Source: Pelagomonas calceolata (taxonomy: Eukaryota; Sar; Pelagophyceae; Pelagomonadales; Pelagomonadaceae). From it: 64,000 bases of DNA. A program made the translations under genes and the position numbers. Below, piece after piece: positions 26,607-35,743 of this stretch. How positions within the stretch are numbered: the first letter of the stretch is position 1; every line of letters begins with the position of its first letter. The notes below the pieces were generated by a model. The model worked only from the letters and a program-made list of their open reading frames with translations, searched no databases and was not told the DNA's origin. The stretch is from positions 5,952,001 through 6,016,000 of the forward strand of contig CAKKNE010000001.1 of NCBI GenBank assembly GCA_918797485.1. The letters are read 5' to 3'.

Positions 26607-26823
26607 CCAGCCAGAATTATGAAAGTTCTTGCCACTGCAGGCGTCTGAGCATGCAGAGCTGTGCGGGAATATAGGCGCAATGCGAGGCCAATTTTAAGCA
26701 TGGAGCGGTCCCTCTAGCCTAGAGTCCGGCCCTCGGTGCGGCCGCACCACTGTTCCCAGCGCGACAGCTCATCACCCCCAGCATCCAAGCAAGACAGGTA
26801 GAGCACAAAGAAACAACTTAAAT

Positions 26824-28062
26824 TCAAACTAAGCGCCGGCCCTGGCGCGCAAGTATGGCTTTCACCGCGCAAGCCTCGGCGACGCCCTCGAGGATGCTCC
26901 TCTGGGCCTCGAGGTATATCCGCGCGTGGCGCCGGTTCGCGGATTCGTCCTCATCAAAAGGCGGCGGCGCGAGCGCCGCGGCGGTCTCGGCGGCCAGCTC
27001 CTGGAGCGCGGTCAGTGCGGCCAGCTCGTTCCGGCGGCTGACAAACGGCGTCGACGCGAGACCTACGACGGCCGCGCGCGCGGCCATCTCCGGTCGCTCT
27101 ATGCCGTCGCCGAAGACGCCGCGCCGCCGCGCCGGGGCGAGGTGCTCCCGCTCGAGCTGCGAGAATTCGTCATCACTCGCGGCGATGACGCGGAACGCCG
27201 CGAGCGCGTGCTCCACGGCTGCATCGTCGCCCGACACGACGCGTATCCGCAGCGCCGGGCAGCCCGGGAGCCACGCGTGGCCCCTCGCTGCGCGGAGGTG
27301 CTCCGGTAAGGCGACGTCCAGGCACGCGTCGTCCCGGCTCCGGCCCGCTTCATCATTATTGTCCTCGAGCGCGAAGCCGTAGTTGAGGAGATATCTGGCA
27401 TTGCTTTTGGGCCCGTACGAGTCCGTGACCTCGTCGCCGACGACGCCGGACCGGATCGCCCGCATCACGAAGGCGTCCCCCTCATACTCAAAGTCGACGT
27501 GGCGGTCCTGGTGCCTATTTGTGTTGAGTAAATCCGCGAACGGGACCATCGCCCGCCGCTTGCCCCGGTCGAACTCAAAGGCCCGCGACAGCACGTGCGC
27601 CTCGGCCACGGCGAAGCCGTCGTCGAGGCCCAAGGCAGACGCCGTCGCCGTGACGTCGTCCTTTCGCGCGGCGACGTCCTCGGCGAGCGGGCTGCCGGCC
27701 AGCAACGCCACGTCGGCGGCCGGCCAGAACAGCGGCAGGTGGTCGACGCCGCCGAGCGCTCGCCGGTACGGCGACCAGAAGCAGTCTGCGTCGCCGCCCG
27801 CGAGGTAGAGCGCGAGCGCCAGGTTGCCGTCGTTCGTGGACACTCCGCTGGAGCGCGCTCGCTGCAACGCGTCGGCGACGTCGGGCCGCCGCGCCGCCTG
27901 GTCGACCGTCAGCAGCAGCGGCTCGGGCACGCGCAGCAACACGTCGCCCGGCGCGAACGCGGCCGTCGCGACGACGCCGCGGCCACCTCTCGCCGTGGTG
28001 GTCACGCGCAGCCGGCTGAACTCGGCGCCGCCGGCTTTGAGCCAGTCCAGGAAGCGCTTCAT
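26824..28062 (-). CDS. SET-domain protein lysine methyltransferase (Rubisco LSMT/SETD3-like)
   Basis: This protein is 412 residues from the ATG at 28062; the codon before it is GTG. A split SET domain runs from about 22 to 245. It comprises the N-SET strand GGRGVVATAAFAPGDVLLRVP, a helical insert, then RRAMVPFADLLNTNRHQDRHVDFEYEGDAF, RSGVVGDEVTDSYGPKSNARYLLNYGFALEDN. The NR-H-like AdoMet-contact pair and the YG..SN..LL..YGF pocket match SETD3/LSMT enzymes rather than histone SET proteins. The C-terminal helical part (~265-405) fits the Rubisco LSMT substrate-binding domain. It therefore probably methylates a non-histone protein such as Rubisco, aldolase or actin. No plastid leader is visible. 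Confidence 0.9.
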   Translation of the reverse strand: MKRFLDWLKAGGAEFSRLRVTTTARGGRGVVATAAFAPGDVLLRVPEPLLLTVDQAARRPDVADALQRARSSGVSTNDGNLALALYLAGGDADCFWSPYRRALGGVDHLPLFWPAADVALLAGSPLAEDVAARKDDVTATASALGLDDGFAVAEAHVLSRAFEFDRGKRRAMVPFADLLNTNRHQDRHVDFEYEGDAFVMRAIRSGVVGDEVTDSYGPKSNARYLLNYGFALEDNNDEAGRSRDDACLDVALPEHLRAARGHAWLPGCPALRIRVVSGDDAAVEHALAAFRVIAASDDEFSQLEREHLAPARRRGVFGDGIERPEMAARAAVVGLASTPFVSRRNELAALTALQELAAETAAALAPPPFDEDESANRRHARIYLEAQRSILEGVAEACAVKAILARQGRRLV

Positions 28063-28294
28063 CACTGCCTATGCATGCTGCCAAGTTCTACTGCCGCACC
28101 GATCGGTTGAGTGCGCGTCTCCTCGTCGAATGATCGATGCGACTGTGTGGCGGCGTTGCTAGAACGTGTAGTGCGCGTTGTTAGAGCTCCTTTATGCGCC
28201 TTGCAAAACTGCTCTCTCCAGGCTTTGAGCGGCAGGAGCTCGCACAGGCCACGGCAGCCCAGCAGAGCTCGCGAGCAGCAAGAGTGCATCCAGC

Positions 28295-29113
28295 ATGGCT
28301 CCCAGAGACACCGGGAAAGGGAGCAAGTCGCGCGCGCCGCAAAAAAAGCAATCACAGGGCTCACCATCAACCATGCCCTCTGAAGCCGTGATCGATGCGC
28401 AGCTCTCCCTGGCTTTTGACATCATGGCCGCGACGAGGGCCTGCGCCGCGGCACGGGCTGCTGCGCGCAAGAGTAAGGCGACTCCGACTGTTCGCATCTT
28501 GAAACGCTCGGAGGACGCAACTGCCGCGGCGCCCGCGGCGGCGGCGCCCGCGGCCGCGGAGGCGCCAGCGGCAAAGAAGAAGAAGAAGTCGAAGCAGGCC
28601 TGCCGGTTCTTCGCGAAAGGAAAATGTCGCAACGGCGACGCATGCCCGTTCCGTCACGTCGCCGATGCTCCGAAGGCGTCGGGCGAGGCACCACGGGAAC
28701 CGGCGGCGCAGAAGACGCAGAAGGCTCGCAAGGCGAAGGAGCGGCCTGTCGTAAAGGCGCCCGAGGCGGCGCCGCGCGAACCGCCGCCCGCCGCCGAGCC
28801 GGCAGGTAGAGGCGCCGAGGAGGCCAAGGCCGCCACACCAGAGCCGCCGCTCACCCCGGCGGTGGAGAAAGAGGCCGCCCCGCCACCACCGCCGCCGCCC
28901 GCGCCGCCGCCGCCCGCCGCCGCACCGCCGCCACCACCGCAAGAGGAGACCCCCTGGACCGCCGCCGACCAGGCGCTCCTGGACAAGGCGCTGGCCGAGG
29001 TCCCGCGCGACCTGCCCAAGAAGGACCGGTGGCAGCGCATAGCGGCGCAGGTGCCGGGCCGGAGCGCGCGGCAGTGCGCGGAGCGCTACAAGTTCATCCG
29101 GAGTAAGTTGTGA
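28295..29113 (+). CDS. CCCH zinc finger plus SANT/MYB-like domain protein
   Basis: The 272-residue protein has one CCCH finger with spacing CX7CX5CX3H (Cys103, Cys111, Cys117, His121; CRFFAKGKCRNGDACPFRH), preceded by a Lys run. A long Ala/Pro/Glu-rich linker with PPPP runs follows. The C-terminal SANT-like helix bundle (about 219-270) reads PWTAADQALLDKALAEVP, then RWQRIAAQVPGRSARQCAERY. That C-terminal unit resembles the second SANT of zuotin/DNAJC2 more than DNA-binding MYBs. CCCH fingers of this spacing bind RNA. A combined RNA and ribosome- or chromatin-associated role is an inference. There are several ATGs near the start, and 28295 is the first in frame. Confidence 0.83.
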   Translation: MAPRDTGKGSKSRAPQKKQSQGSPSTMPSEAVIDAQLSLAFDIMAATRACAAARAAARKSKATPTVRILKRSEDATAAAPAAAAPAAAEAPAAKKKKKSKQACRFFAKGKCRNGDACPFRHVADAPKASGEAPREPAAQKTQKARKAKERPVVKAPEAAPREPPPAAEPAGRGAEEAKAATPEPPLTPAVEKEAAPPPPPPPAPPPPAAAPPPPPQEETPWTAADQALLDKALAEVPRDLPKKDRWQRIAAQVPGRSARQCAERYKFIRSKL

Positions 29114-29280
29114 GACATGTATCATATTTTACAGGGGACGGGTCGTCGGCGGGGGCCACGGCGATGGAGTCAGAGGTACCAAACCAAGCAACGCAATGCT
29201 TCTGGATCTGGTGGTGGTGGTGGGTGGCGGTGCCGGTGGTGGTCAAGGCGGTGGACAGGGGGAGGCTTTGTTGAATTCTT

Positions 29281-29730
29281 TCACGAGAGCTGGAGGCTCA
29301 CGAGCTCCTCGTCGAAGGAGAGCTGCAGGCCGACGTCGAAGGAGAAGCCGGAGGAGGTCCGCGGCAGGTGCGGCGGGTCCTCGGGCGGCTGCAGGCCCAA
29401 AAGCGACTCGCAGGAGTCCGTGGGAGCCGTCATCCTCGCGCGGCGCGCCCGCTTCACGAGTTTGGGCGGCGAGTGTAATGGTGCGCTGAGCGGCGGCGGC
29501 GTCTCGAGGTCGCGCGGGTCGCCGTCGAAGCTCCAGGTCAGGGGCAGCCCCGGCGACGCGCGACCCGACCGCGGGGACTCGGGCCGCGGCGACGCGGCGC
29601 GCGAGAGCAGCGTAAAACTGAGGCGGCCCAGCGACGGGCGCCGCTTCAGGGGCCGCGCCTCGGGCTGGGGCGTGACGACCGGGAGCTGGGGGCGGCGGGC
29701 CTTGACGGGCGTCGTCGTCTTGGCGTCCAT
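29281..29730 (-). CDS. Small Ser/Pro-rich protein, hypothetical
   Basis: This is a 149-residue open frame starting MDAKTTTPVKARRPQL and ending in an acidic-hydrophobic tail (FDVGLQLSFDEELVSLQLS). It has many SPR/SPP phosphorylation-like sites, two basic patches (KRRPS, KRARRAR) and no known domain. Codon positions look GC3-biased like the neighbours, which supports coding, and the overlapping plus-strand frame is Gly/Arg-rich nonsense. It could be a small nuclear regulator with an activation tail. Moderate confidence that it is a gene at all. Confidence 0.45.
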   Translation of the reverse strand: MDAKTTTPVKARRPQLPVVTPQPEARPLKRRPSLGRLSFTLLSRAASPRPESPRSGRASPGLPLTWSFDGDPRDLETPPPLSAPLHSPPKLVKRARRARMTAPTDSCESLLGLQPPEDPPHLPRTSSGFSFDVGLQLSFDEELVSLQLS

Positions 29731-30218
29731 TCTTGGTGTCGGGCTGTTGGCGTCGGGCTTTGGCTGTTTCCGGGGCAGTGGCTGAGGGGCAGCCCCTTCG
29801 CCGGCGCTTTTCCGGCCGGTTCCGGGGGCAGTGGGGGCGCCGGCGGCTGCGGGGGCGGGAGCGGCGTCGGATCCGGTGGAGGCGACCTTGGGGCGGCGCG
29901 GCGCTCAGCCGAATTTGCCTGTTCTCTCACGCCAGAGATTCGCGCCACAGAGCCTGGAAAGGCTTTATTTGAATCGACGGTGCGTCTGCTGCCCGTCCAA
30001 AGAGCCGTCCTCTCGCGTTGGATACGTGTGGAGGCTGCGTCTAGCAATTTCTTTCAATAGCAGAAAACCCGTGCAGTAGGTCCAAACTTTTGCTCTGCGG
30101 GGCTGCTTTGACGCCCACGCCTAGCAGCTGCATCGATAGAAATCGTGCACGCTGCCTGCACGCCGTCGTGCACACGTGTGCCAAGTCTCGGAGCATTCTG
30201 AGAGGTGTGGACCCAGCA
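29731..30218. other. Divergent intergenic region
   Basis: This 488-nt region lies before the aldolase-like gene. It has a G-rich plus strand between 29820 and 29910. No supported ORF or repeat was found. Confidence 0.4.
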
Positions 30219-31643
30219 ATGGCAGTCACAGCCTGGCAGCTCGCGCGGTTCAAGCTCCCGACGGCTCTGGAACAGCGCCTCTGTACGCCGAGTTTAGTGA
30301 TCTACGCGGACGTCTTGCGCCAAAACGTCGAGCGAGTGATCAAGGCCTGCGGCGGCGCGCAACGATGGTGCATGAGCAGCGTTCGATGGCGCACTCGCAT
30401 CGTTCGGAAGCAACAGATTGGTGGCCCACGCAGGCAGCCGCACATCAAGACCGTCAAGTCGAAACAGATAATAGAGGAGCTCATCAGCAGCGGCGTCAAG
30501 CAGTTCAAGTGCGCGACGTCCCGTGAAGCCGAGCTCCTGGGGCAGACGCTGCGCGGCCGCGGCGACGGACCCTTCGAAGTGGTCGTGAGTTATCCGCACA
30601 CGGGCCCGACGCTCGCGCGCATCGCGGCGGCGGCGCGCGCATGCCGCTACGGCAACGCGAGCGACGGCGACGCGGAGGAGGACATAGTCTCGTGGGCCGT
30701 CATCGTCGAGGACGTCGCCGGGGCCCGCGAGGTCGTCGAGGCCGGCCGGACGTTGAATCCTCTGCTCAACAAGGGCGGCCTCGGGAGCTTCGACGAGGAC
30801 CGGCCCGTGGCCCTCGACGTGTACCTCGACATCAACCCCGGCATGAATCGCACTGGATGCCCGCTCGATCGTGCGCTGGCGACCGCTAGATCAATCCGCG
30901 AGGCCGTCGGCGAGCGCTTCAGCGGGCTGCACATGTACGACGGCCACGCCGGTGGTCTCCTCAAGGAGCATCGGGGCGATCGGTCAAAGCTCGACGCGGC
31001 GCTGTTTCCGCTCTACGACCGGCTGCTGGAGATCGACAGCGCCCTCGGCGCGACCTGCACGCTCATCACGGCCGGGACGCCGGCGTTACTCTCGAGCATC
31101 GCGCACGCGGGCCTCGCGGCGACAGGCCGCCACCGCGTCTCGGCCGGCACCATTGTGCTCGGAGACCTGCGTTCGTTCGACGAGTGCCCCGTGGGTTTGG
31201 AACCGGCCGCGGTCGTCGTGAGCCGCTGCGTGTCGAACCCCACGGAGGGCGTCTACACTCTGGACGCGGGTGTGAAGGCTCTGGCCGCGGACGCGGGCGA
31301 CCCGCTCTGTCAGATTATTGGGAAGACGGACTACACCCTGCGCAAGGCGTCGGAGGAACATTTGCCCGTGGAGTGCGCCTCGATCACCAAGGGCGACGTG
31401 CTGTATCTCGTGCCGAAGCACATTTGTCCGACGGTGAACCTCGCGGAGACGGCGCTCTGGATCGAGGGCGACGGGGAACAGGTGGAGCGCAGACGCGTCA
31501 ACGTCCACGCGCGCGCGCACCCGCTCCTGGCCAACGACCGGCCCATCGACGTGAAGGCGCTCGACAGCAGCTTGTGCTACGACACCTGGGACTCCTTTCC
31601 CCGTGATGGTACTAGTAGTAGTAGGAAGCGGCGGCGCGGGTAA
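30219..31643 (+). CDS. D-threonine aldolase / D-serine dehydratase-like PLP enzyme
   Basis: This is a fold-type III (alanine-racemase-like TIM barrel) PLP enzyme. The start chosen is ATG 30219; the longer frame from 30090 lacks an ATG. The PLP-lysine motif QPHIKTVKSK is the equivalent of RPHxKTHK in the family. Further along come LDVYLDINPGMNRTG, LHMYDGHAG, ITAGTPALLS, and the C-terminal zinc/PLP region EEHLPVECASITKGDVLYLVPKHICPTVNLAE, where His and Cys bind Zn in chicken D-serine dehydratase. A stretch just before the PLP motif has no family counterpart. Removing a GT-AG segment at 30368-30433 (66 nt, in frame) joins AQRW to QPHIKT and puts the PLP lysine at residue 55. The second His of the motif is Val here. 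Substrate (D-Ser, D-Thr or a hydroxyaspartate) is uncertain. Confidence 0.85.
   Translation: MAVTAWQLARFKLPTALEQRLCTPSLVIYADVLRQNVERVIKACGGAQRWCMSSVRWRTRIVRKQQIGGPRRQPHIKTVKSKQIIEELISSGVKQFKCATSREAELLGQTLRGRGDGPFEVVVSYPHTGPTLARIAAAARACRYGNASDGDAEEDIVSWAVIVEDVAGAREVVEAGRTLNPLLNKGGLGSFDEDRPVALDVYLDINPGMNRTGCPLDRALATARSIREAVGERFSGLHMYDGHAGGLLKEHRGDRSKLDAALFPLYDRLLEIDSALGATCTLITAGTPALLSSIAHAGLAATGRHRVSAGTIVLGDLRSFDECPVGLEPAAVVVSRCVSNPTEGVYTLDAGVKALAADAGDPLCQIIGKTDYTLRKASEEHLPVECASITKGDVLYLVPKHICPTVNLAETALWIEGDGEQVERRRVNVHARAHPLLANDRPIDVKALDSSLCYDTWDSFPRDGTSSSRKRRRG
30368..30433 (+). other. Probable short in-frame intron
   Basis: The segment starts GTGCAT and ends CCCACGCAG. It is 66 nt long, without an internal stop in the coding frame, and encodes 22 residues absent from the enzyme family just before the PLP lysine. 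Splicing preserves the Trp codon. The GT at 30368 is preceded by ATG, so the donor is weak, and this is an inference from protein alignment only. Confidence 0.5.
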
Positions 31644-31680
31644 TTTCTAAACTGACCCGGGAGTGACTGAACGATCGAGA

Positions 31681-32463
31681 TTAACTTACGGGCGCGCGCG
31701 CGCGGAACGTCTGCCGCGCGAAGTCGCGCGCGTCGCCGCCCGACGGCTTGGCGACCTCCACATAATCCGAGGGCCGGCGCCACGTCGAGTGGTTTCCGTC
31801 CGTATAGTAGGCGACGCCAGACGTGGGGTCCTTTTCCTGGTACCACTTCGACGGCGGCTCCCACTGGCTTTCGTCGGATTGCGCGTTCCAGTAGTAGGCC
31901 TGGCCGTTCGCATCTCGTAATTCGAACCAGCCGCCGGGGCGCGTCGACGGCGGCTTCCTTGCTGTTTGGGGTTTCTTCTGCGGCGCGCCAGCGGGCGGCG
32001 CGGGCTGCTTGTTCGAAGCATCGCCAAAAGGCTTCCGCCGGAAGTTCTTCATGAACTCCGACGCGGCTCTCTTCAAGATAGGCGACTCCCTTCGTTTCAC
32101 CGGTGAGGGCGCCTTCGTGAAGGGCTCCGTCGTCGTCGCGTCGATACTACGGCTCCAATTCGACGCCGGCTTCGCCGCGTGCGCCGCGACGCGCACGCGA
32201 AAGCAGTACCTCGTGCCCCTTTCTAAATTCTTCTTCTTGCACCGCGGGAACATGACGTTCGCGCTCTCCCACTGGATCTGGTGGTACAATTTCCATTGCA
32301 CGTCGAAGCCCTTCGGCGGGTGGTCCTCGGCCGAGCACCATTCTAATTCAACGCTGTCGTCATTCACGTCCGTGACCCGCAACCCAACGGGCGCCGGCGG
32401 CATGCGCAGCTGCTCGCGCATCTGCGCCGCGCGTCTTTTTGCCGCCATGCCTGCGTGCGACAT
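31681..32463 (-). CDS. FN3 plus two WW-domain protein
   Basis: The protein is 260 residues from the ATG at 32463. A fibronectin type III-like domain occupies about 25-110 (PVGLRVTDVNDDSVELEW...RGTRYCFRVRVAAHA). A basic/Pro-rich linker follows, then two tandem WW domains. The first is GGWFELRDANGQAYYWNAQS, then WEPPSKW. The second is WYQEKDPTSGVAYYTDGNHS, then WRRPSDY. Each WW has its first Trp, the aromatic pair and a closing Trp and Pro. WW domains bind proline-rich partners. With no signal peptide it is probably an intracellular adaptor. The gene ends 37 nt from the convergent aldolase-like gene and begins 56 nt after the next gene on the same strand. No catalytic motif was seen. Confidence 0.85.
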   Translation of the reverse strand: MSHAGMAAKRRAAQMREQLRMPPAPVGLRVTDVNDDSVELEWCSAEDHPPKGFDVQWKLYHQIQWESANVMFPRCKKKNLERGTRYCFRVRVAAHAAKPASNWSRSIDATTTEPFTKAPSPVKRRESPILKRAASEFMKNFRRKPFGDASNKQPAPPAGAPQKKPQTARKPPSTRPGGWFELRDANGQAYYWNAQSDESQWEPPSKWYQEKDPTSGVAYYTDGNHSTWRRPSDYVEVAKPSGGDARDFARQTFRARAPVS

Positions 32464-32518
32464 CAAGTCATTGTGAGATGGCCACGAGTCACATCGACAA
32501 AGTGAAGGCCCCGCAACC

Positions 32519-33451
32519 TCAAAACGCGGCGAGCGCGCCGGCCATCAGGTCGTCGAACATCGAGGCATGTTTTTTCGCCTTGGCCTGCTCGTCGCGCTTC
32601 CGCTGTTCTTCCGCCATGCGTTCCTGCCGTTCCCGTTCCTCGCGCTCCTTCTGCTCGCGCTTCTTGCGCTCGCGTTCGGCGGCCAAGCGCGCGCCCCGTC
32701 TTATGGCTTCGTCGCGTTCCCGTTGGCGTTCCGCCGCCGAGGGCCTCCTACAATGACCTCGAGCTCTCGCCTCCGCCTGTCGCCGCTCCCGCTGCCTCTG
32801 CAATTCCCGCTGCCTCTCCCGGAGCTTGCGCGCGCGTTCAACCGCCGCGGCTCGCTCGCGCGCGCGTTGCAGCTCCGCCCGTCGGGCCTCGGCCCTCCTT
32901 ATCTCCTCATATCGCTCCGACGCCGTCGGGCCTCTTTGGTAGCGCGGCTTCGGCCGCGCACCGTAGCCGCAGCCCCACGCCGGATTCCCGCCGTACTGGT
33001 AGGCCCGGCCCCGCGTCTTCCGCTCAAAATCGCGCATCGTCGCGTATTCCCGGCGACGACTATTTCTTTCGCGTTCCGCGGACTCATACGCTCTTTTTGC
33101 CTTGATCTTGCCCGTGTGATCTTGCAGCGCGTCGTAGGCTGTCTTGACGGCTTGAAACAGGGGCGTCGTCTTGGGATTCTTGTCCGGGTGGAGCTTGAGA
33201 GCTAGTTTTCTATAAGCCTTCTTGATCTGCGCGTCCGTCGCGTCCGTGGTTAACCCCAGCGCGCCGTACGGGTTCTGCGCGACGGCCGCGAGGCACTTCT
33301 TGAGCAGCGCGCCGCCGTCGAAGGTGCCGCCCTCATCACACAACAAGGCGTAGGCGGCCTCGCGCGGCGCCGAGGCCTGGTCGCCCTTCTTGAAGAGGAG
33401 GTCCGCGCGCCGCAAGGCCGCCGCGGAGACGGGCAATGAAGGGGCGGCCAT
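32519..33451 (-). CDS. J-domain protein with long charged helical tail
   Basis: The 310-residue protein opens with a helical segment reminiscent of the DNAJC14/DnaJB12-type N-terminus (AALRRADLLFKKGDQASAPREAAYAL). The J-domain is at about 60-125: NPYGALGLTTDATDAQIKKAYRKLALKLHPDKNP, with HPD at 88-90. The rest (~145-300) is an Arg/Glu/Gln-rich single long helix with repeats of RERQRELQRQRER type, ending in a hydrophobic patch (MFDDLMAGALAAF). No TM or RS tail. It probably recruits Hsp70 to a partner bound by the charged helix. It is the third J-domain gene in this window. Confidence 0.88.
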   Translation of the reverse strand: MAAPSLPVSAAALRRADLLFKKGDQASAPREAAYALLCDEGGTFDGGALLKKCLAAVAQNPYGALGLTTDATDAQIKKAYRKLALKLHPDKNPKTTPLFQAVKTAYDALQDHTGKIKAKRAYESAERERNSRRREYATMRDFERKTRGRAYQYGGNPAWGCGYGARPKPRYQRGPTASERYEEIRRAEARRAELQRARERAAAVERARKLRERQRELQRQRERRQAEARARGHCRRPSAAERQRERDEAIRRGARLAAERERKKREQKEREERERQERMAEEQRKRDEQAKAKKHASMFDDLMAGALAAF

Positions 33452-33945
33452 GATGCTGCCGCTTCACGGCGCTTTGGTCGCGCTCCACTGCGGGTGCCCT
33501 CTGGCAGCGCTGCGCGTCGGTTCGGGCTGCCTCTACTGTGGCAAGCGGTCTAATTTGGCATGCGACACAAAGCGAGGTTTGAATAACGTGCGGGCCTCCG
33601 CGGACGCAGGTGCGTCGACGAGCTCGTGCAGAACGTAGCGTCGGCCATGCTCCCCGGCGCCGCGGCCATGTGCTTCAACGTCTACGTGGCCGCGCCGGCG
33701 CCGCCCTGAGCCGCGATCCGCGCCCACCCCCGCGTGAGTACATGTGTGGCAGAGTCCCAACGCCTCCCCAACGCCGCCGACGCGATAGAATAGTACATAC
33801 TTAGCACCGCCGCAGCCGCCAATATGATCTCAGATACTTGAATGAAAGTTACTTCCAAAAGAGAGGGGTATGTACATATACCTATGTACACGACAGGGGC
33901 TCAGCTTCGCCGGCACCGGCGGCTATGTGCATGGGTGGTGGTCTC
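33452..33945. other. Intergenic region with an AT-rich palindrome and a possible orphan exon
   Basis: This 494-nt stretch contains, near 33868-33892, a near-palindrome of TATGTACATATACC type that stands out from the GC-rich surroundings. Around 33625-33709 a short frame reads ELVQNVASAMLPGAAAMCF and then NVYVAAPAPP before a stop. It looks protein-like but has no start or partner exon that I can see. Confidence 0.35.
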
Positions 33946-35094
33946 TCAATTGTCCTCGGCCTGCGCGAGCTGTGCCTCGAGGGCCTCGCGGCAGACGAGC
34001 GCGTGCTCGTCGGCGACGCAGCCGACGACGGCCTCGCTCCAGTCCCTTACCAAGGTATCCCGGATGGTGATGATTTTGGAGGCGACGGCGGCCGGGTCGA
34101 CGTCGTTCCCGACGCTATCGCCCCGGATGTCGTCCAAGAACCGGTCCGCGGCGCCCGGCGACGAGCTGTGATCCCCCAAAGCGTCCGCGTAGGTCTGCAG
34201 GTCGCAGATCCGCTCCTTGAGCTCGGCGTGGATCGGGTCCGGCAGGTAGTCCGGCTGGTCCCCTTTGGTGACTGGTAGCGGAGGTCGGTCGTCGTCTTCC
34301 GTTTTGGGGGCGAGCTTTCGCGACAGATACCTCGCTTCCGGTTGCGACAACTCCGAGAGCGCCTGGATGGCCGCCGACCGCGTCGCGAGGCGGGCACACA
34401 AGTCCTGGTTGCCGCTTCGTAAGGGCGAGCAGTCCTCGTCCATGCCCGGCGCATTTATTTTGGAAGTACCATCGATGGCGCTTTCCAACGCCGCGTTCGG
34501 ACTTAATAACGACCTCAGGTCCCAGGCCCACTCGCGCGCCAGCTGCTCGCGCGTCCGCATGAGGCTTTGCGCGACCTTCGCGGGAACGATCGTCTCGTCG
34601 TACTCAATGTACTTCTTGGACCTTTCCAAAAACGGGTTGTTCCGCCTCGATTGCGCCGCGGGGTTGCTCCACATGCCCATGGCTGCTGATGTGGTCTCCG
34701 CGAAGCCCTCGGGCGCGCCCGCGGTGTCGGGCCGCGGCGCGCCCTCGGGCGTGCCTACCAAGTACCTCACTTTGTATTCTACGGGCTCGGCCGTCATCAT
34801 GTCCCTCAAGTAGTCGATGGGCGCCTCGTCATCTTCTTGACAGTACGCGTCCAAGCCGTGATAGCGCGGCTGGACGCTCCGATCCGATATCCGGTCCATC
34901 TCCAGGCTCACGACGGGCTCGCGGTACCGCGCGAGCCACTTGGCCTTGGGCTCGTCGTGAAAGTTCGTCAGGTAATAAACGTTCGTCTGCACACTTCGTT
35001 GTGTGAGCAGGTGGAGCAGGCCGGCTCGATTGTCCGCCGGCGTCAAGGCTGCGGCGGCGCCCAGGATGACCAGGAAGGCCAGTTCCCGCGTCAT
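33946..35094 (-). CDS. Signal-peptide-bearing protein of unknown function
   Basis: The 382-residue protein has an N-terminal signal peptide (MTRELAFLVILGAAAALTP), which may also be the first part of a plastid leader. The mature part starts with a conserved-looking segment, LLTQRSVQTNVYYLTNFHDE then PKAKWLARY. Long helical regions follow (AQSLMRTREQLAREWAWDL, AALESAIDG, VASKIITIRDTLVRDWSEAV). No domain is recognised. The protein is acidic with few Cys (about five). The stop is followed by an AT-rich spacer. The RSVQT...YYL segment looks like a family signature rather than low complexity, so homologues probably exist. Confidence 0.7.
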   Translation of the reverse strand: MTRELAFLVILGAAAALTPADNRAGLLHLLTQRSVQTNVYYLTNFHDEPKAKWLARYREPVVSLEMDRISDRSVQPRYHGLDAYCQEDDEAPIDYLRDMMTAEPVEYKVRYLVGTPEGAPRPDTAGAPEGFAETTSAAMGMWSNPAAQSRRNNPFLERSKKYIEYDETIVPAKVAQSLMRTREQLAREWAWDLRSLLSPNAALESAIDGTSKINAPGMDEDCSPLRSGNQDLCARLATRSAAIQALSELSQPEARYLSRKLAPKTEDDDRPPLPVTKGDQPDYLPDPIHAELKERICDLQTYADALGDHSSSPGAADRFLDDIRGDSVGNDVDPAAVASKIITIRDTLVRDWSEAVVGCVADEHALVCREALEAQLAQAEDN

Positions 35095-35743
35095 CTTGGC
35101 TTTTCGATAGTGTTTGTTCTTCGTGGAAGACGGCAGGCGAAGTTCTCGAAGCCGCGTCTGCGTGTGTCACGGCGGCTCCGCTGCTGTCTGGCTCGGGTTT
35201 CCCGTCGCGGGCCGCGCGGCGGGTCTACCGGCGGCTGCTGCGCCTCAGGTGATGCGCGTCGCGCGCGAGATAGGCACTTGCCTTGGCGGCAACTTTTCAA
35301 ATGTGCCCCCGCGGCGGCGCGTTTTCGCGCGCTCGCTTTGCGCTGGCCTCTCCTGGTGATTTTAGAGCTGCTGCGCGGCTGGCAGGTAACACTGCGCGGT
35401 ATTTGGTAAGTCGCAGTGTCGTTTAGCGCTAATTTTAATCTGGGCGGCTTCTTCCATCATTTTACCCCTTCCGATTGTTTACGTCGTACATGCGTCTCCC
35501 GAGCCTTGTCCTCGCGCTGGGAAGACGGGGGCAAGACGGGTAGGCAAGGCCGACGACGTCTCGGCTTTCTAGAGTCCAAAACTCACTAATCAAAACTAAA
35601 CAAAGGGCAGCCATCGGCAGCGCATCGAACGCGCAGCGGCAGCCCGGAGCCTCGGAAGCGGTCCATCGATCGCTGCGCGGCGGCCGAGGCGGCAGCGGCC
35701 GCGGTGGAGGCTGCCTCTCGAGGCTGCCCCACAGCGCACAACC
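35095..35743. other. Divergent intergenic region
   Basis: This 649-nt stretch lies between the secreted-protein gene and the large FN3 gene. No convincing ORF, repeat or structured element was seen. A purine-rich stretch lies near 35590. Confidence 0.4.

Noticed and set aside
28880-28945. Possible GC microsatellite
   Set aside because: Explained by the poly-proline linker of the CCCH/SANT protein.
29117-29785. 222-codon plus-strand frame (Gly/Arg/Ser rich) opposite the small Ser/Pro protein
   Set aside because: Gly-Gly-Arg tracts reflect G-rich DNA. The minus-strand frame has a cleaner start and a tail with pattern.
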